Source of the DNA: Liriodendron chinense
Taxonomy: Eukaryota > Streptophyta > Magnoliopsida > Magnoliales > Magnoliaceae
Assembly: GCA_003013855.2 (NCBI GenBank)
Contig: ML058449.1
Span: 2,790,001 to 2,854,000 of the forward strand
DNA: 64,000 nt
Direction of reading: 5' to 3'
Below, piece by piece: positions 61,347 to 64,000 of the stretch. The notes under the pieces were generated by a model. It was not told the DNA's origin. It searched no databases and saw nothing but the letters and a program-made list of their open reading frames with translations. How positions within the stretch are numbered: position 1 is the stretch's first letter; each line of letters starts with the position of its first letter. A program made the position numbers and the translations under genes.

Positions 61347-61647
61347 CCCCCCTCCCCTTCTCATTTCAGCAATCCACTTCCCTCTCTTCAGTCCAAGTGC
61401 GATCCGTCCCTCTATACTTTAGCCCATTCCTCCACCAAGGAGAGCCCGAGTAAGGAGAGCCTAGCCCTGGTCCAGCCCAGCCTGACCATTAGTCCAAGTC
61501 TCCCAAGCCATACAAGTCTTGATCCAGCCACTCGAAGCCAACCCTTGCGACACCTCCGTCCATCCAGCTTCTCTTTTTCCAGCATCATCCCATTTGCATC
61601 TAGCATAAGTGCAACATTTACTTTTCTTCCAACCCCCCTGCTTCACT

Positions 61648-61938
61648 GCAAGCACCTTGATTATTCAAGCACACTGCATATGTCTTAAATTAAGCACCTG
61701 TCAGTTCGAGCGTATGCTCTGGGCTTGCCCGTTGTTGGAACTTGCCCATCAGAAACTCTTACTGTTCAGACTTGCATTCATGCTTCACTATAAAGCACCT
61801 TGATTATCCAAGCACACTACAAACGTCTTATATTAAGCACCTGTCAGTTCGAGCGTACGCTCTAGGCTTGCCCGTTGTTGGAACCTGCCCATCAGAAACT
61901 CTTACTGTTCAAACCCGCATTCATGCATCATATCATCT
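61648..61938 (+). repeat. 145-bp tandem duplication in the LTR
   Basis: AAGCACCTTGATTATTCAAG starts at about 61649 and a copy starts at about 61794. Both contain CACCTGTCAGTTCGAGCGTA and GGCTTGCCCGTTGTTGGAAC. Confidence 0.9.
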
Positions 61939-62379
61939 ATGAGAATGTACGAGGATTAAAACAGACTTTCAAGTATTAGTTCGATTCTGTGAAGTAGAGA
62001 CCGTACTTCGGTACAGGCAGTGTGTGGGGTGCTTAACCTCTTCCCACCCTGTAACCGTGATCCCTTACCTCGAATCTCTGGCCGCGGATCAAAAGGAGTC
62101 ATTTTAGAGGAAGGAATCTTCGGATCCCCTTCTCTAACGTTTTTACGGGGTCTAGCCGACTGTAGATTCGAAGTAATTGGCTAGTGGCGACTCTGGTCTT
62201 ATATAAACTCATTTAAACACATCCAGCTTAACACGACAACCAAACAAAGCCCTCGAGAACGAGGCAAGCCAGTGGCACAAACGACGATTTGGCACTCACG
62301 CATCATCCTCTCCTTCTTTTTCCGAAAGGGGAAGGGACGAGAACGTCGTGTGGGAGCGCGGGAACGGCGAGGGTCCACA

Positions 62380-62798
62380 GAATGGCGACTCCACTGGGGA
62401 TTAAGTAGTCCCACTAGTCGTGATCCGACTTGAAAAACAGAATCCTTCCGTACTTGAAAGTCACTAATCCTCATACAATCTCATCTGCATAGTATTTTAC
62501 CCAAAACCCAAAATAAAAAAAAAATAGAAAATCCCAAAACCAACAAAAAAATATATATATAGAAAATCCCAAAACCCAAAAAGAGTAGAGTACAGTCCTC
62601 ACCATTGCGCCTCCTCGGGCTCAACGTATGCGGAGACAACTTCCCTACCGCAGCATAATCCGCACTCGGGCTCAACAAGCCATGTCCGACCACGAAGAAG
62701 AAACTCATATCCTCCCTGCTCTTGAGATGACCGAAGCGCAACCTCCAGCGCAACAGTCAATTGAGAATACGCCAATCATACAAGATTTGGCATAAGGA
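62380..62798 (+). other. Gypsy leader with primer-binding site
   Basis: Primer site from 62383, then A-rich DNA (62505-62585) leading to the gag start region. Confidence 0.6.
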
Positions 62799-64000
62799 GT
62801 GAGAGCAATGCAAGAAATGCTCTTGCAATTCATGCAAGCACAAGCCACCGCAGCAGCCAACAATCAAGCTGGCCCAGTTCAGCAGTCTCAGCAACCATGC
62901 CGGGTCCTTCCGGCCTCCAGTTCAAATCAAGCACAACCATCGGAGTCTGCCCAAGACTACCGACAGCAGCCATCTCAGCCCTTCGCTATGGGGCATCCTT
63001 CTCAATATCTTCCTGCGACGACAAGGCCATCTCAGAGCACTTCCGTTGCAGGAACATCCAGTCAGCTTCCAGTCAATCTTGCAAACAATAATCTCAGTAG
63101 GTTTCAGCATGTCCCCGCCGACGGGACCCCTTTTCCTTCTCAGCATGTCCCCGCCGATGGGACACCTTTTCAATTTCAGCACATCCCCGCCGAGGGAATT
63201 TCAATTCAATTTCCAGCAACAGGGACAGCACTGGCGAATGCCCACAATGGGGGTCAGTGTCAAGCCCACATCAATCAGCGGACAGTGGCGAATACCCAAC
63301 AAGGGGGTCACTTCCCAGCATCTCAGCCTCCTGTAAATAGGAGCACTTTTCAATTCTAGCACATCCCCACCAATGGGATTCCAGTTAATTTTCAGCAATC
63401 TTCAGTTCAGCAATCTCCAGTTAATTTCCAGCAAGTTCCAGTTCAACCTTCAGTACAATCTCCAGTTCAGTTACAATCCTTTCAAGCACCAGTTCATCAG
63501 AATCCAGTTCAGTCATCAAATCAATTTCAGCAATCCGCGGTTGCTTTTCAGCAAGCCTATAGGGTCGAGGACATCGACCACTATGCCGAAGAAAAACGTG
63601 CCTTACTCCAGGAGGCACCAGTCGCTCGAACAGATCACTCAGGACTGGATGAGTTGCGGGAGCAGTTCCAGATCTTGTAAAATCAGCTTCAGCGACAACA
63701 AGGAATTGATCTACCTTCGACCAAGTTCAGAGACTTGTGTCCCTTCCCAGATGCTCAAGTACCTCAAAACTTTGAGGTTCCAAAATTCAAAAGATACAAT
63801 GGCAGCGGTTGTCCCACAGCACATCTCAAGGCCTTCTGTGGAGAGCTGAGTGCAATCTCAGGAAATGAAGGGGCCCTCATTCGCTTGTTCCAAAAATCTC
63901 TGAAGGGCGATGCCCTAGATTGGTACACTTCATTGGACTGCCACCGCATCAGGACATGGGAACAACTTTCCCAGGCTTTCGTCGACAGATTCGCGTACAA
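62799..64000 (+). pseudogene. Gypsy gag, interrupted (5' part)
   Basis: Frame from 62799 (MRAMQEMLLQFMQAQATAAA) is Gln/Pro/Ser-rich with a repeated HVPADGTPF motif at 63105-63200, and stops at 63357-63359. After another frame (63373-63849), the conserved gag domain lies in a third frame from about 63742: PQNFEVPKFKRYNGSGCPTA, LIRLFQKSLKGDALDWYTSL, TWEQLSQAFVDRFAY. A TAA at about 63678-63680 interrupts it. Not functional as it stands; truncated by the window. Confidence 0.85.

Larger units (their letters stand above)
60872..62379 (+). repeat. 5' LTR of the large Gypsy element
   Basis: Contains a TATA box (TATAAATA, 61339-61346), an array of 14-bp GAGTCAACC-type repeats (61085-61225) and a 145-bp tandem duplication (about 61648-61938). 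Confidence 0.75.
60872..64000 (+). mobile_element. Large Ty3/Gypsy retrotransposon, 5' end (runs off window)
   Basis: The 1,508-bp LTR (60872-62379) starts TGTAGACACCCC and ends GGTCCACA. Two bases on is the primer-binding-type sequence TGGCGACTCCACTGGGGA (62383 on), usual in Tat/Ogre-like plant Gypsy elements. A gag region with stops follows and is cut by the window edge. The 3' LTR and pol lie outside. Confidence 0.82.

Overview
This window is nuclear DNA of a flowering plant. Genes are intron-split with GT-AG borders, AT/CT microsatellites are frequent, and both Ty1/Copia and Ty3/Gypsy retrotransposons and plant-type MITEs are present. A palindromic repeat carrying the motif GGGCCCACCATGATGTAT recurs many times. 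I associate such repeats with magnoliid-type genomes, but that is a weak inference. About 85-90% of the window is transposon-derived or unrecognised intergenic DNA, and only two ordinary host genes are visible.

Layout. 1.4-7.8 kb (+): eight exons of a DEAD-box RNA helicase of the ROK1/DDX52/RH57 type. The N-terminus is missing, one intron is swollen by repeats, and a one-base deletion lies in the next-to-last exon. 9.7-14.6 kb (-): a degenerate Copia element. 14.75-17.05 kb (-): a Gypsy element with complete ends, a 5-bp target duplication and a large internal deletion. 17.3-18.0 kb: a probable solo LTR. 19.7-23.5 kb (-): a two-exon gene for a plant membrane-anchored armadillo-repeat protein, with a Tourist MITE in its intron. 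24.9-29.5 kb: hairpin repeats and the first copy of a duplicated block, which carries a non-autonomous hAT element.

29,505-42,560 is the centrepiece: a 13,056-bp Mutator-like element (MULE). It has terminal inverted repeats of about 1.05 kb, a perfect 9-bp target duplication (CAAAAAAAC), and a FAR1/FHY3-type transposase gene with a C-terminal frameshift. It also holds an array of GGGCGCCC palindromes, two oppositely oriented arrays of 44-bp repeats, a SINE, and a small unidentified reading frame convergent with the transposase. The element sits inside an older hairpin repeat.

44.96-52.68 kb (-): a Copia element with both LTRs and a broken but readable gag-pol. 53.0-55.6 and 59.9-60.6 kb: second copy of the duplicated block, interrupted by a truncated relative of that Copia element (56.6-59.9 kb). 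60.87 kb to the window end (+): 5' LTR and broken gag of a large Gypsy element that runs off the window.

The two host genes show no functional link. Most of the interest lies in the nested transposons, whose order can be read from target duplications and from empty sites kept in sister copies.
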